This document shows, piece by piece, positions 23,312 to 35,504 of a DNA stretch of 64,000 bases. The position numbers and the translations under genes are program-made. The stretch lies in contig JAPDOI010001757.1 in NCBI GenBank assembly GCA_029168955.1, positions 1 through 64,000 of the forward strand, given 5' to 3'. This stretch comes from Aplectana chamaeleonis. Lineage: Eukaryota; Nematoda; Chromadorea; Rhabditida; Cosmocercidae. Positions within the stretch are counted from its first letter, which is position 1. Each line of letters begins with the position of its first letter. The notes below the pieces were generated by a model. It ran no database searches. It had not been told where the DNA came from and saw nothing but the letters and a program-made list of their open reading frames with translations.

Positions 23312-23762
23312 TTAAAGGCAGGGTTCTCGATAAAATCGGTTATTGTGCTATCCCCATGGAATGGTAGATCTGACCATCACAAATGTGAAAATAAGGTAAA
23401 AATTGGAGAAAAAACGCTCAGGAACAAGTTATGGCTTGGTGTCCTCTCGCCCCCAACTACCGAGATTTGTGTAAAAGCCTGTTTTGCCAACTTTTATTTT
23501 GCCTCTAAAGTAATTTTTGAACATTACTGGACACTACTGATTACCTTAACAGCAAAGTAAATGGCGGATAAGCAAGCTTTAATGAAAATCGCGTCAATTA
23601 GGGGGCCGGCCGACACCGGTAATTAGCCCTTATACCTTGTTTTCGAGCGTTTTTTTCGCGAATTTCCGGGTTTTTACACTTATTTTTAGTTTTGCGGTGG
23701 CCAAATCTACATTCTCATGAGGAGAGCTCAAATGTAGTTTTTATCGCGAACTCTGCCTTTAA
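23312..23762. mobile_element. TTAA MITE, family eta
   Basis: TTAA-aggcagggttctcgataaa on the left and ttatcgcgaactctgcct-TTAA on the right. Lies 8 bp beyond the delta copy. Interior is not shared with other families in the window. Confidence 0.8.
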
Positions 23763-23924
23763 GAGCACACCCTGCGACGTCATCTTATCGATGGTGCGCG
23801 TGCTACAAACACGAGCCCCGCTCATGAACATCCCTTCCGCACAACCGTCCTCTTCTGATCCGGGCGTTTAGAGTACACCACACTAGCTCAGACGAATATG
23901 AGGACCGACCGCGCGCAACTATAG

Positions 23925-24075
23925 GCCCGACTTCGGGATCGGCGACGTTCCGACCGCATCATCGCGCGCGTTCCGACCGGTAGTTAGCGCGGTCGGACCG
24001 GAATTGGCGACGTTCCGACCGCACCATTGCGCGCGTTCCAACCGGTATACCGGCGCGGTCAGTACGGAAGTGTGC
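23925..24075. repeat. Two-copy 65-bp GC-rich tandem repeat
   Basis: ggcgacgttccgaccgca starts at 23941 and again at 24006 (period 65), each followed by gcgcgcgttcc and accggta. A third, decayed half-copy follows. The unit is not the satellite at 1-5495. Confidence 0.75.
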
Positions 24076-24361
24076 GTGTTCCAAACGTAACTCTGCCTCA
24101 CGGCACTTTGCGTTTGGACCGCGGGCAAGTATGAAATCACGGGCTCTGCCCAGTGGGCGGCGCTTAGAACAGCGCAATACGCTAGCAGGGAACCCTCCAG
24201 TCGTGAAGCCTACTACTGGCTGTTATACTCTCTAACAGCCTGCAGTGGAGAGCTTAATTTGGGCATACCCTGCTGGCGTGTTGCAGAAGATAATGCAACG
24301 TTCAGACTTACAAATTTATTGATAAAGTAATCACTTGATAATACATGAGCAAGTACTCTAG

Positions 24362-24625
24362 AGAGCAAGGTATTCATATGGAGTCTCTAAGAAAACAATG
24401 ACTGATAACGAAAAACCCGTCATATTTCCGTAGCCGATTACCTAAAGTAACAAGTTTTCAAGCGATTCAACGACTTAAAAAAATGGAGTTCGACGGGCGG
24501 AGGTGGAGGCGGAGGCGGAGGCGGAAAACGTTTTTGCGTACTTCGAGAGTTCATAACTTCAGAAAGCGGGGACCAGTTAAGAGGAAAGTTTGCACACATA
24601 TGTAAATTCTTGCAGCGCATCGGAT
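24362..24625 (-). repeat. Dispersed repeat with (CCGCCT)n core, copy 1
   Basis: Inverted copy of 58262-58655. Shared blocks are the ctaagaaaacaatgactgat flank, the hexanucleotide run (gga/ggc-rich on the plus strand, 24492-24523), acttcagaaagcggggacca and the gcgctgcaag end. Here the hexanucleotide run is short. Confidence 0.7.
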
Positions 24626-24870
24626 GGTGTACAGCACCATGATTGAAGGGAACAAAAGTTGAACAAATAATATCACAGGCTCAGGAAGGGCGTGGCGACG
24701 TTTCGTTCATAGTGGCTCAATGACTACTACCGATTCTCCATCGCGAAAACTCAAACGGAAAAACAGACAAGACAAAACATTCAAGATTAAACATAATCCT
24801 TATACTTAAAGCAGTTATGTCCCGATGTTTGTATGTATGTATGTATGTAGAGTTTGCGCAATCATTCTAG

Positions 24871-25205
<335 letters not shown>

Positions 25206-25489
25206 TGCGTTTCCACGCGGATCTCCTGAATGGCCGATCAAAACAGGGATGAAATGGTACCAACATTTGGGTGGGTGGGACATCCATCGAGTACCAAAAA
25301 ATCAGCCTGAATCACCTCTTGCGCGCCAGGGGGCAACCGAGTTTGTCCATGGGGCGCACTTTTGGCCTTGGGTCATGAAAACTTCTGTGAGTCGTGTAGC
25401 GCTAGAAAGGCTAAGCCCTAATCAAGGTGACAGGTATTTAGTAGTGGTGGATGGGACGCCGTTCAGAACCTCCAGGGTTTGAGGAGTGT

Positions 25490-26735
25490 GCAGGACGTTA
25501 TCGATAGTGTGCAGGACCTCAGTGGGAGAGTGCAGGACCCATATGGGAGTGTACAGGTTGTCATAAAAAGTGTGCAGAACCCCTGTGGGAGTGTGCAGGA
25601 CTTCATAGAAAGTGTGCAGGACCCAAAAAGGAGTGTGCAGGACGTCGTAAAAAGTGTTCAGGACCACAGTGGGAGTGTGCAGAACGTATCAGAAAGTGAG
25701 CAGGACCCTTGTGATTGTGTGCAGGACCCAAATGGGGAAGTGCAGGACGTTATATAAAGTGTGCAGGACCCCAGTGGGAGGGTGCAGAACGTCGTAAAAA
25801 GTGTGCAGGACCACAGCGGGAGTGTGCAGAACGTGGTAGAAAGTGTGCAGGACTCCAGTGGGAGTGTGCAGGACCCAAAAGGGTGTGTGCAGGACGTCAT
25901 AGAAAGTATGCAGGACCCCAGTGGGAGTGTGCAGGACCCAAATGGGGAAGTGCAGGACGTTATATAAAGTGTGCAGGACCCCAGTGGGAGGGTGCAGAAC
26001 GTCGTAAAAAGTGTGCAGGACCACAGCGGGAGTGTGCAGGACCCAAATGGAAGTTTGCAGAGCGTCATATAAAGTGTGCAGGACCCTAGTGGGAGTGTGC
26101 AGAACGTCGTAGAAAGTGTGCAGGACCACAGCGGGAGTGTGCGGAACGTCGTAGAAAGTATGCAGGACTCCAGTGGGAGTGTGCAGGACCCAAATGGGAG
26201 TGTGCAGGACGTCGTAAAAAGTGTGCAGGACCCCAGTGGGAGTGTGCAGGGCCCGAATGGGAGTGTGCAGGACGTCATAGAAAGTGTGCAGGACCCCACT
26301 GGAAGTGTGCAGGACCCCAGTTGGAGTGTGCAGGACCCCAGTGGGAGTGTGCAGGACCCCAGTGGGAGTGTGCGGGACCCAAATGGGAATGTGCGGAACG
26401 TCATAGAAAGTGTGCAGGACCTTAGTGGGAGTGTGCAGGACCCAAATGGGAGTGTGCAGGACGTCATAGAAAGTGTGTAGGACCCCAGTGGGAGTGTGCA
26501 GAGCGTCGTATCAAGTGTGCAGGGTCCCAGTGGGAGTGTGCAGGACCCGAATGGAAGTGTGCAGGACATCATAGAAAAGGCGCAGGTTACCAGTAAGAAT
26601 GTGCAGGACGTCATGGAATGGGTGCAGCACCCCAGTAGGGGTGTGCAGTACGTCGTGAAATGTGCTCAGGACCCAGGTGGGAATGTGCAGGACGTCATAG
26701 AAAGTTAGCACGGCCGCAGTGGAAGTGTGCAGGAC
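25490..26735 (+). repeat. 21-bp minisatellite, solo array
   Basis: About 59 units of 21 bp: GTGCAGGAC followed by either ccccagtgggagt-type or gtcatagaaagt-type 12-mers, often alternating to give a 42-bp period. Because 21 is divisible by 3, all frames stay open on both strands and generate heptad-like peptides (VQDPSGS, VQDVIES). No foldback arm is attached. Confidence 0.95.
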
Positions 26736-27249
26736 GTCATGAAGAAAGTAGAATCGAAACAGCGAGATTTTGTCAATTTTTCATGCGAAATATTAGCCTT
26801 TGTGTAGCGAAGAAAACAGATAGGAAATCATGTATCTTGAGAAGCGTGCAACGCGTTTTGAGAAGTACGCGAAACTCTGGAGACACTTCCTCGCCAGTCT
26901 GACGAAACAAGCAGCAGCTCCACTTCCGCATCATCTCTGTTCGTCACTCAATACAACCGCTCAGTCATTTTGATTCACTAACTTCCATAAACCAGTTTTA
27001 CATTCGTTGAAATTTTGAGCTTATCAAAATCTGCTTCACAAAAACATAAACATCCACGGACATATTTCATTTATTGAGAACAAAGGCATGGTGTTGGTCA
27101 AAAAGGGACACCACATCTAGATTGCGAATGCTTTTTTCTTAACATGACAGGGGTGGTAAAGCGAGAATAATAGCTTGGGTACATTACAGACGGAAGGGGT
27201 CGTAAATAAGATGCCGGTAGCCACCGACGATTTACCGCTGGCTTCTTCT
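26736..27249. other. No gene seen
   Basis: Unremarkable AT-rich sequence between the minisatellite and the next MITE. Confidence 0.5.
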
Positions 27250-27794
27250 CTGAGAGTTTGGGCCGCGAAATAGCCGGGAAATAGCCCACCAGGCTCCGCA
27301 GCGGCTCTTGGTGGGCTATTTCCCGGCTAATTCGCGGCTGTTTCTCGGCTTTTCACGGGACGTACAAGAAGTAGGCGAGAAATAGTCGAGATATAACCGA
27401 GAAATACTAGGAAGTAAACAAAATTGACCAAGACGCAACCGTCGCCGGCTCGCCGAGCCACCATCTGGGGCCATCAGCTGTTGGGCGGGGCCTCCAGAGA
27501 CTGAACGAGGTCCAAGTACCTCAAACTTGGGTAATTGAACCGACGGAGGTGCTGACATGAGATTCATGCCTCTAGAATGCTCCGTATATCTACCGGGAGA
27601 GCATTATTCCCCGGCTATTTCTCGGCTAATTCGAGGCGAGCAATATTTGGCGGCTATTTTGCGGCGAGCATTATTGAGCGGCTATTTCTCGGCTATTTCG
27701 CGGTTATTTCTCGGCGAGCATTATTTGGCAGCTATTTAGCACTATTACGCGGCAAGCAGGCATTTCTCGGCTATTTCTCGGCCAAAACTCTCAG
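27250..27794. mobile_element. MITE with repeated ggctatttctcgg words, copy 1
   Basis: Ends ctgagagtttggg and its inverse (ccaaaactctcag). Both subterminal regions carry many copies of ggctatttctcgg / ccgagaaatagcc. Middle block ctcaaacttgggtaattgaa with gaccgac-type words is shared with the copy at 53440-54104. Confidence 0.75.
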
Positions 27795-28330
27795 GGTATG
27801 TTTTGCTTTTTAATCCCACATTTTCATACCCGATGCCCTGCTGTAAATGTGCGGCAGCCTGCTCTGCTCATGATAGTTCATACGGACTGCAACTTCCGGA
27901 TAGACGGAAGGTAGTCAACACCGTTTTGTCAGAAAAATCTGCCTCAGGAAGCTAGCGCACGTGAAAGTTTTCTTGAGCGAAAACATCGCTAGGTCTCGCT
28001 AGTTTAAATCATTGCGCGAATGGATATGGGCGTGGAAGCATTACCCGCTTCATTTCAGCGGATCGAAGGGTATTTTCCCTGGTCACCTGCTGCGGGTGAC
28101 CAGGAACCTCCTTGGTTACCCGCCGGGTAGCCGGAGGGATGGAGGACGGAAAGCCGGTCTAACGTCAGGTAGGTTAAATCTTTTTTAGGAGGCTTCCTGA
28201 AGTTTTATTAATACGGTCAAATATAAGCGACATGGAATCAACGTTACTTATTATGTTGTTGGCGTTAAAATGATCCGGATATTTTTTAAGCTTGTAGTTT
28301 CCTTTCAGGTGAGCCATAATTATTAATATC
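27795..28330. other. No gene; one strong hairpin
   Basis: 28078-28104 folds as cctggtcacc with ggtgaccagg around a 7-nt loop; a second weaker inverted repeat (ttacccgccgggta) follows about 15 nt later. Nothing coding is visible. Confidence 0.5.
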
Positions 28331-28934
28331 TATCAAAAGGGGTCTTCCTAGGGAAAATTGCTCGGTTTGCGCCAGAAACGTTCCAACAAAAAAGGAATAA
28401 TAGAAAAGCGGAGTGAGGCGAATCTACAAAAAATAAACGATCTTTTCTAGATGCCATTGTCTTGATCGACATTTCTAAACGGCGGCAGCAAGCCGTTTCG
28501 GTATTCTACACGACAGCATTTTGTGGTTCCCAAAATGACTCTGATTATGCGCGGACACTCAAAAACATATATGTATGTGCACTTAATAGCTATCAGCAGA
28601 ACAGAAGAAATTATCAAACCGACCTACACAGACGGTTAGCTCCAATTGTGGGTAGGAATGAAGCAACAAAAGTACGACATAAAGCAATAGTAATGCCATA
28701 TAATCCCGCAAAACGAATGGAAGTCTTTCTCCGAAAACCATGAAACTCTTCTCCGCGGAATATCATTAAAGTTTGTTTTCAGTGTTTAGAAAAGTCGACC
28801 AAGAAGTTTGCATTTAGAAAATAATGTTCATGTTTTGTAGACTGGCCTCACACCGCTTTCCTATTGTTCCTTTTTTGTTGGATCGTTTCTGAAACAAACC
28901 AAGCCACTTTCGCTAGGAAGACCCCTTTTTGATA
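28331..28934. mobile_element. TIR element with ~110-bp arms
   Basis: tatcaaaaggggtcttccta at the left is inverted at the right end. Arms share ttccaacaaaaaaggaa-like and gtgaggc.a.tctacaaaa stretches. A 93-residue frame (28462-28743) fills the middle; it has no recognised domain. A single arm of this element recurs at 40931-41095. Confidence 0.75.
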
Positions 28935-29129
28935 GAACTGTTCACTTTTTCTTGGGATATTCACTCAGTAATATCCCTGAGAACTCCTCTATATTTTGAA
29001 TTAGTATGGATTGGCATGATAATCAGTAAGTAGTCAACCTGTTGCGTGCGGCGCTACGAATGAAACGCTACTATAAATTCATGGCACATCACACGCTTCA
29101 CATGAAACTCTGCTCACTTCCCACGAATT

Positions 29130-29270
29130 TCTAATGACGCTATCTGGAGCACTGTGCACTTTCAACGACGTCCCAGTGACTTCATGAGAAGCCCGATGCA
29201 CTTTTCACGACGTCCCCATGGCGTCATCAGAAGCCCGATGCGCTTTTGACTACGTTCCGATGACGTCAAC
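29130..29270. repeat. ~42-bp tandem repeat, three copies, with TGACGTCA-like sites
   Basis: Three copies of a unit containing agaagcccgatgc.cttt and acgacgtccc-type words. Unit junctions resemble the palindrome TGACGTCA (complete once, near 29261). Confidence 0.65.
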
Positions 29271-30145
29271 AGCTGTATGGATGGTGATGACGTTTGAGCT
29301 TTCCCGGCATCAACTGTTATTAACAACACTCTCGAGAAATCGTTTCACTATTTTCGTTTTTAATTTTTTGACAAAAACTTCAGAAAACTTTCTAGATGAT
29401 TTTCTAAATGCCTCTGTTTGTGGAACATGTTTCCATCGACATCGAACAACAGTTGAAGTCCATCAGCTTCTTTATTCTCCTAACCGAAGCAAAAAACAGC
29501 GTTTCTCAGAATGTGTGTGTTTGACACGAGGCTTAACATGGTTGTACTTCGAATAAAATATGTTGCTCCTATCTCAGCAAAATGAGAAATAAACAGCTTT
29601 GGAGAAAATTCATTAAGCATTGACATGCTCAACTTGGCTGAGTGTACTTCGATTTTTCAGCCCTCTAATTACGGTGTTTTTTTTCAGATGTGAGCTGCGA
29701 CTAGTAATGTGTTCTTCAAAAAAAAAGTTAACTGCTTACACATCGTTGCTCTCGTCCGCTCCATAGTCCCTAAAAACAGCTTATTTGTTAGATGCAGTAT
29801 TGCAGTAGAAAAAAAAAACAGTTTCCGTGTTTTCATCGGAAATCGAATAGTTCGGGTACCATCGCAGCAGAAATGCTGACAGAATGGTTGAAAACAGTGC
29901 CGAAGTAGCTCTATAAGGCTCAGAAATCGATTGTGGAAATGACCTGGTATATGGAATTTCCACTTCTCTCCATGGCTAAGTGGTATAATTGGTCGGAAGC
30001 TGCTGAGGGAAGTGAAAGTGGCGTCCGTTCCACGTTGAAGCTAACTAGGGGCTGATCCCAGAGCAAACTGGATTTCTAGGAATGATCTGTTGAATGTTGT
30101 GGGGGGGGGGATGAAAAGAAACGATTTGAAGTTCGCCGAATTTCT
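29271..30145. other. No recognised gene
   Basis: A 112-residue frame at 29218-29556 overlaps the tandem repeat at its start and lacks a domain. A G-run of 11 lies near 30101. Confidence 0.4.
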
Positions 30146-30793
30146 TTGGAGGCAGAGTTCACGATGATTTTCGTTCCCGAGTTTTCCACTCAGAAGCATG
30201 CGTTGGCAAGCAAGTGGTACCAAAATTATAAAGAAACATCGAGAAACGCACTAATACCCTCTATAAAACAGCGTAATTCACATCACTCGAGGCGCGAGCG
30301 GCGCGCGTGACGAATGGGCCTCCGTCTGCCCTCCGCTCTCTCACTGTCTCTAACCTCCGCTCCACACCAGCACGCGTAGGAACCATGTGAATTTCGCCGT
30401 TTTATAGTCTGTACGTCTTCTTTCATTGATATTATTCTCTGGCTTGAACTAGTTGTTTGCCCGAACTAGTATTTTTGGTGGCTGTCACCGGTAAAAAAAT
30501 GGGGCTAGTCAAAAATGGAAGACTATTTCAGGCAAAACAGTATTAGTTAGGATTTGAAAGGAGGTACGAAGCAACAGAGAGTAGAGAATTGGGAAAGACG
30601 GTTTCCCAAAAGATTTCATTGTCACAACGAGCAGTTCCTGTGAGACTTAAAAGGCGGGGTGAGAATAAAGGATTTTGTACCCTTCTGGTGAGCCTTTTTC
30701 GATTTCTTCGTCATTTCAGTTTTGTTCGGGGACCGAACAATCGAATCAACAGTTAACCTCAAAATCGAAGAATATCTTGGACACTGCCTTTGA
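30146..30793. mobile_element. TTAA MITE, family epsilon copy 3
   Basis: aggcagagttcacgatgatttt on the left and atcttggacactgcct-TTGA on the right, with ccgagttttccactcagaa as in the other copies. About 150 bp of GC-richer sequence (30270-30400) has no counterpart in the other copies and may be an insertion. Confidence 0.65.
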
Positions 30794-30830
30794 TGGACCA
30801 GTGTAGATCAAAAACGAGAAAACATTTTTT

Positions 30831-31252
30831 TCAAAGGCAGTTTTCACGATGATTTCCGTCCCCGAGTTTTCCACTCAAAACAATGCGCTGGCAACCAATT
30901 GTTAACAAAGTTACTAAGAAACAACGAGAACCGCACTAAAACGTCTCATTTCAGTGACAAAAAATGGAGCTATTCAAAAATGGAAGAATATTCTAGGCGA
31001 AACAGAATTAGTTAGGGTCTGGAAGAAAGTACGAAGCAACAGAGGGTAGAGAATAGCAGAAACGGTTCCACAAAAGATTTCATTCTCTCGACGAATAGTT
31101 CCTGTGAGATTAAAGAGGCGGGGTGAGAGTAAAGTATTTCGTGTCCTTCTGGTGCGTTTTCTCGATTTCTTCATTTCAGTTCTACTCGGTGGAAAACAAT
31201 CGAATCAGCAATTAATCTCAAGATCGAAGATTATCGTGAACACTGGCTTTGA
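30831..31252. mobile_element. TTAA MITE, family epsilon copy 4
   Basis: aggcagttttcacgatgat and gattatcgtgaacactggct ends; interior matches 33907-34399 and 36233-36729 (inverted). End TTAA sites have decayed to TCAA and TTGA. Confidence 0.75.
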
Positions 31253-31480
31253 ATTAGAAACGCGAACACTTCCAGCCCAAACTATGTCAAGAGGGTAACA
31301 TGGAGCGCTGAACACGAATATAAGTTTCATTTTCAGTTTTTTCGATGGATTACGGTAGGTTGCTGTATACTAATGACCTTTTACCTACTGTATCTCACAG
31401 TGAGCTTCTAAGAAACTGAAAATTGATCTTATAGTCGTTTTCAGCGCCCAAGATAATCCGCTCCCTGGTAGAAGCTAGGG
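31253..31480. repeat. Remnant of CTACCGTA-type element
   Basis: Contains ggagcgctgaacacgaat and ttacggtaggttgctgtata, matching the interior of 13765-14860 without its arms. Confidence 0.5.
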
Positions 31481-32183
31481 AAAATGTTCAATTTCTGGAA
31501 TTTAAAAAAAATATGCTTCTCACAGTTTTTGATCTACCCATGTGCATTAAGCAAAATTAACAAATTACAAATTGATTCTTTTTACCTTCCCCTCAACACT
31601 CAGCAGAGAAATTCGCGAAAATCCGGGTTGTGCTGCGATCAGTCCCTTGTGAGGGCCGTAAAGTGCTTAATCGGGCTCATTCTCACCCGTTTTTTCAGCA
31701 CTGAATTTTCAGCGGGTCATTTCTTGATTTCAGGTGAAAACCAAATATTGTTTCTATCAAGGACACTTTCGATAAATTATGTACAATGACGCCAAAAAGT
31801 ATTTGGACACAGAATTTTTGTAGAAACTGTTTTATACGCATCTCGCCTTCCGCTTATCGAAACTCCGACTTTGAGTAATTGTCAGTTATGAATTTATACG
31901 ACTTATAAACTGTTGAGGTTCCATCGAGTTGTAATAACTCATAGCCGATATACATATAAAAATAGTTTCGACAAAATTCATGCGTTCGAAGAACTCCGGG
32001 CGCTACTGTGAGATACAGCACAGTTGTGCAGTATTCTGCATTGAGATTGTTATTTATAAACGGCGTGAGGGGAACATTCAGCCTGGGACCACGTGTGTGG
32101 CGATTCAGAACGATCAGGAACTGCAGGCTAAGCTCGCTTCCTACACTGCCACTGTGGGAATAATTATTACTAGGCCATGATGC
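31481..32183. other. No gene seen
   Basis: Two frames of about 100 and 130 residues on opposite strands occur here, neither with a recognisable domain. Confidence 0.4.
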
Positions 32184-32345
32184 CCCAATGTACTCACATC
32201 GGCGTGGATCCTGAAGAGACTTTGCGTTCCCTATTGGAGGTTGGCGCAAGCTCGGTGCGCCTATGTTATAGCACAGGGCACCGAGTTTGCGCCAACTTGC
32301 AACAGTGAACGCAAACTCTCTTCCGAATCCATGCCGACGTCACCA
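32184..32345. repeat. Strong palindrome centred near 32265
   Basis: gttggcgcaagctcggtgc pairs with gcaccgagtttgcgccaac across a loop of about 20 nt, and the arms extend outward through ctttgcgttc / gaacgcaaa and ggcgtggatcc / ggaatccatgcc. A 9-bp pair (ctcatcgca / tgcgatgag) follows at 32366-32431. Confidence 0.75.
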
Positions 32346-32574
32346 CCTGTGCGATAAGAATGACTCATCGCATTTGATCACTACACCATGAGACTACACT
32401 GTAGCCCACTGGTTAGCTACTGCGATGAGCAATCAATAAACACACGCTGAAATGTTATCATCAACCAATAGGGCTCAAAGCCCGCGGCCTTCAACCGCTC
32501 AAATGCCTGTAATGTTGCTACATGACAGAACACCAGAGTTGGGTGTTAGGCATTTACCTGTATAGTTATTAGTA

Positions 32575-33214
32575 CTGGGGTGTGTATACAAGTCTGTTGG
32601 TACCTGCTCGTTGGTGCCGCTGTTTCTAATGAACCCAGCAGACGTTTGAGTGTACAGAGGGAACGTTCGAGCGATATAGCGTGCACAACATTATCGCGAA
32701 AGTATCCCATACATTGCATAAAGGTGTCGCTATCCGGCACACTAGGGCCTCTGGTTCATAACACACGGAGTCTTCGGCCACAAGCCACAATTTCGCCACC
32801 CTGAACTGTCGATCGCTGTCAGGTGATATCCAAAAAACTGCGCTGTCAAAACTTCTGAGCTATTTCCATGCACCGTTTGCTGCTTTGCAGGAAACTTATA
32901 TCAAGGATAGACCCATCATCAACGTCGGAGAGTACGCCATCTACTGCGGTAACGCTGACTATAGGAGAGTGGGAGGCTGTGCCACAGCTGTAAGAAAGGA
33001 TTTCAATGGTATGGTCAAAGAGTTCGGCTCAACGTCGTGTCGGAATGCATTCGTACGGCTGCGGGATCACAGAGGAGTCAATCTGTGGATAGTGAGTGCT
33101 CATGCGCCCACCGAAACCGCCGAGGACAATTCGAAGGATGCGTTTTATGAGGAACTCAATACGTTGCTGGTACGTAAGGAGTTCACAGCAGTGATTGGTT
33201 GGGCTCGGTGTTGA
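32575..33214 (+). pseudogene. RTE-type retrotransposon, AP-endonuclease fragment, copy 1
   Basis: After a shared non-coding 5' block (gttggtacctgctcgttggt, ggaacgttcgagcgatatag) the frame reads, with shifts, NCRSLSGDIQ, FAALQETYIKDR, IYCGNADYRRVGGCATAVRK, NAFVRLRDHRG and LWIVSAHAPTETAEDNSKDA. These are the N-terminal endonuclease motifs of RTE-clade non-LTR elements: the Asn of NCR, the QE of LQET, and the HAPT motif. The sequence stops after FYEELNTLLVRKEF at 33214, before the catalytic D-x-N motif, and no reverse transcriptase follows, so it is dead. The same region exists at 43420-44660, 56170-56406 (non-coding block only). Confidence 0.85.
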
Positions 33215-33432
33215 CCATTGACGACTATCGATCATCGGCGACCCATGCGACCATTCGACTCGACTGGACCCGGCAATGCGGGCGATCACTGCGCGGAGAG
33301 TAGTGGACATCGCCTGTCCAGTGGCTGACGTACCACTTCATCGACTTGAGTGGGCGTGTCATCCCGCATATTCGATAATTCGACCGTACTACTGCGCCAC
33401 AGGACCTCACTGCCGGTGTTCTCTGCCAGCTT

Positions 33433-33910
33433 TTAAAGACACAGTATTAGCTCAGGGTCGAATTCTGAGGTTTCCATATGATTGTGAAGTAGACCCATCC
33501 TATATAGCACTTGCCAAGCGCGAGCTCTCAATTCCTCTGAATAAGCGAGATATAGGAGGAAGTCTCACTGGGGCGCCCACATCAGGAAGTCACTTTGGCA
33601 CGCCCCTTTACGATCTTTCGGGCTCGAAAGTGGCTAGATGAGCGATGGTTTCCTATCGATATCTCCGTTCTGACTTCATTCTCGACCTCTCTCTTTATAC
33701 AGTTCGGCTTGCATACATAGGTTGCAAATGACAAAAGTTACAAGCCACAGAAAACTCGTCCATCACGCTTCCGCAGCTCAATTTTTTAGGGGTCATAACT
33801 CTGTTCCTAGGGGGCCTTGTACGATGCCAGGGACATCTTTGGAATCAGGACCATTTCCAAGATGGGCAGAAATGCAGAAAAATGATTCTAAGGTCGGACT
33901 GTGCCTTTAA
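33433..33910. mobile_element. TTAA MITE, family gamma copy 3 (inverted)
   Basis: TTAA-agacacagtattagctc at the left and aggtcggactgtgcct-TTAA at the right. First of a train of three; shares its right TTAA with the next element. Confidence 0.8.
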
Positions 33911-34399
33911 AGGCAGTGTTCACGATGATTTTGGTACCCGAATTTTTCACATAAAACAATTCGTTGGCCTCCGGGTGTAACCAAAATTACGAAGAAACGG
34001 CGAGAAACGCATTTAAACAGCGTATTTCAATGACATGTTTTCCCTGGACTGGACTAGTTGTCCGGTTGGATAAACATGTTGATGGTGTTTGTCACCGGTG
34101 GGAAATTGGGACAATCGAAAATAGAAGAATATTTTATGCAAAGCTGGATTAGTTAGGGCCCTAATGTAAGAACAGAGCCATAGAGAGTAGGGAATTCCAA
34201 AGGACAGGTCAACAAAAGATTTCATTGTCACAACAAACACTTCCTGTGATACTTAAGAGGAGGGGTGATACTTAAAGATTTAGGATACTTCTGGTGCGAT
34301 TTCCCCAATTTCTTCGTCATTTTAGTTCTTCCCGGGGGTCACTTAATCAATATAGCGAATAATCTCAAAATTGAAGATCATCGTGAACACTGCCTTTAA
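33907..34399. mobile_element. TTAA MITE, family epsilon copy 1
   Basis: TTAA-aggcagtgttcacgatgat and gatcatcgtgaacactgcct-TTAA. Middle member of the train; matches 36233-36729 inverted. Confidence 0.85.
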
Positions 34400-34887
34400 A
34401 GGCAGTGTTCACGATAAAAAATGTGTTTCAGTTTCCACTAGGATTGGGTAGTGGAGGGGCACAATGTAACGTTGACGTCGAAAGAACGCATGAAAACGAG
34501 CCAGGAAAAGCTCCAAAAGAGCCTGAAGTTGCCATTTCGAGCGCCAGGCAATTCTCAAAAGCGCATCACACGCCCACCGACCTAAACAAATGAATGCTCG
34601 AGATCGTGAGATGAGCGATGATTTCCAGTCATTAGCGCCGTTCTTCCCTTCATTCTCAACTTCTCTCTTTACTCCAGGTCAGCTCGCATAGATCGGCTGC
34701 AAAAGACGCAAGTTACAAGCCTCGGACAACTCGTCCACCATTTTCCTAGCTCAATTTTCGAGGGGCCATAACTCCATTCCCAGAAGGTCTTGTACGATTT
34801 CAGAGACATCATTGAATCAGCGTGGGGCCGTTTTCAAGATAGGCGGGAAAACAGAAGAACAATTTTTATCGTGAACACTGCCTTTAA
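34396..34887. mobile_element. TTAA MITE, family alpha copy 2
   Basis: TTAA-aggcagtgttcacgataaa and tatcgtgaacactgcct-TTAA; colinear with 8498-8991. Confidence 0.85.
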
Positions 34888-35356
34888 GGAATCGATGAAA
34901 GGAATCGGACTAAAGTCACGACAGTGTCCACTACCAGTGAAGCGTCTCCAAACAAATGCAAAGCCTTCCCAAGCCTTTGCTAATTCCACCTTTAGCATTC
35001 CGATAGAATCCAATTGTTCTCCGCGTATTACGGAATTCATTTGTTCATATATTCATCTGCTTCGGAGCATGATCAGACCACGCGCGAACCACATTCAGAA
35101 CGCATTCTAGGGTAGTGACAGAACAAAGAATACTGTACGGAAGATCCTTGGGGAGTGAAAAGGAGGTACGTTGCATTACCTCACCTCACCGTATATTGTC
35201 TTATCAGTAGCTGACGGCCTGCCAAGGCTGAACTTAAAGTCAGAACGCCGCTGTGGGTGTAATGGGAAGTTGTGCATCGCAAAAAATTTGCTTCAAGGCA
35301 TGGAGATATAATGCTATTAATCTCGCCTCATCTGGAGTTCGCATAAAAATTTTTGT
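34888..35356. other. No gene seen
   Basis: No repeat match or splice-flanked frame recognised. Confidence 0.5.
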
Positions 35357-35504
35357 GCGATGAATGGACGGGGCTGCGCCGGTAGATCGCCGCGCGCGGG
35401 TAGAAACCCCGTTGGCCTGTGATGCCGCCAACACCGCACGGCCGGCCGCCTGGTCCATGCGTCAGACTAAATTGAACACGGAAACCATACAGACTGTGTG
35501 TGTT
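35357..35504 (+). mobile_element. tRNA-like SINE, copy 2
   Basis: gatgaatggacggggctgcg, ccggtagatcgcc (A-box-like), gcgggtagaaaccccgt (B-box-like) and gccgcctggtccatgcgt, ending gactgtgtgtgtttcg. Better preserved than 24871-25202 and without tail expansion. Confidence 0.5.

Noticed and set aside
25658..26614. 318-residue minus-strand open frame
   Set aside because: It lies wholly in the 21-bp minisatellite, where all frames stay open on both strands because the unit is a multiple of three.
28462..28743. 93-residue frame inside a TIR element
   Set aside because: No transposase motif or domain recognised; the element is only about 600 bp. Kept only as a remark under the element.
32366..32431. 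tRNA-like fold with ctcatcgca/tgcgatgag ends and A-box-like words on both strands
   Set aside because: No acceptable T-arm or anticodon arm and no B-box; better explained as part of the palindromic repeat.
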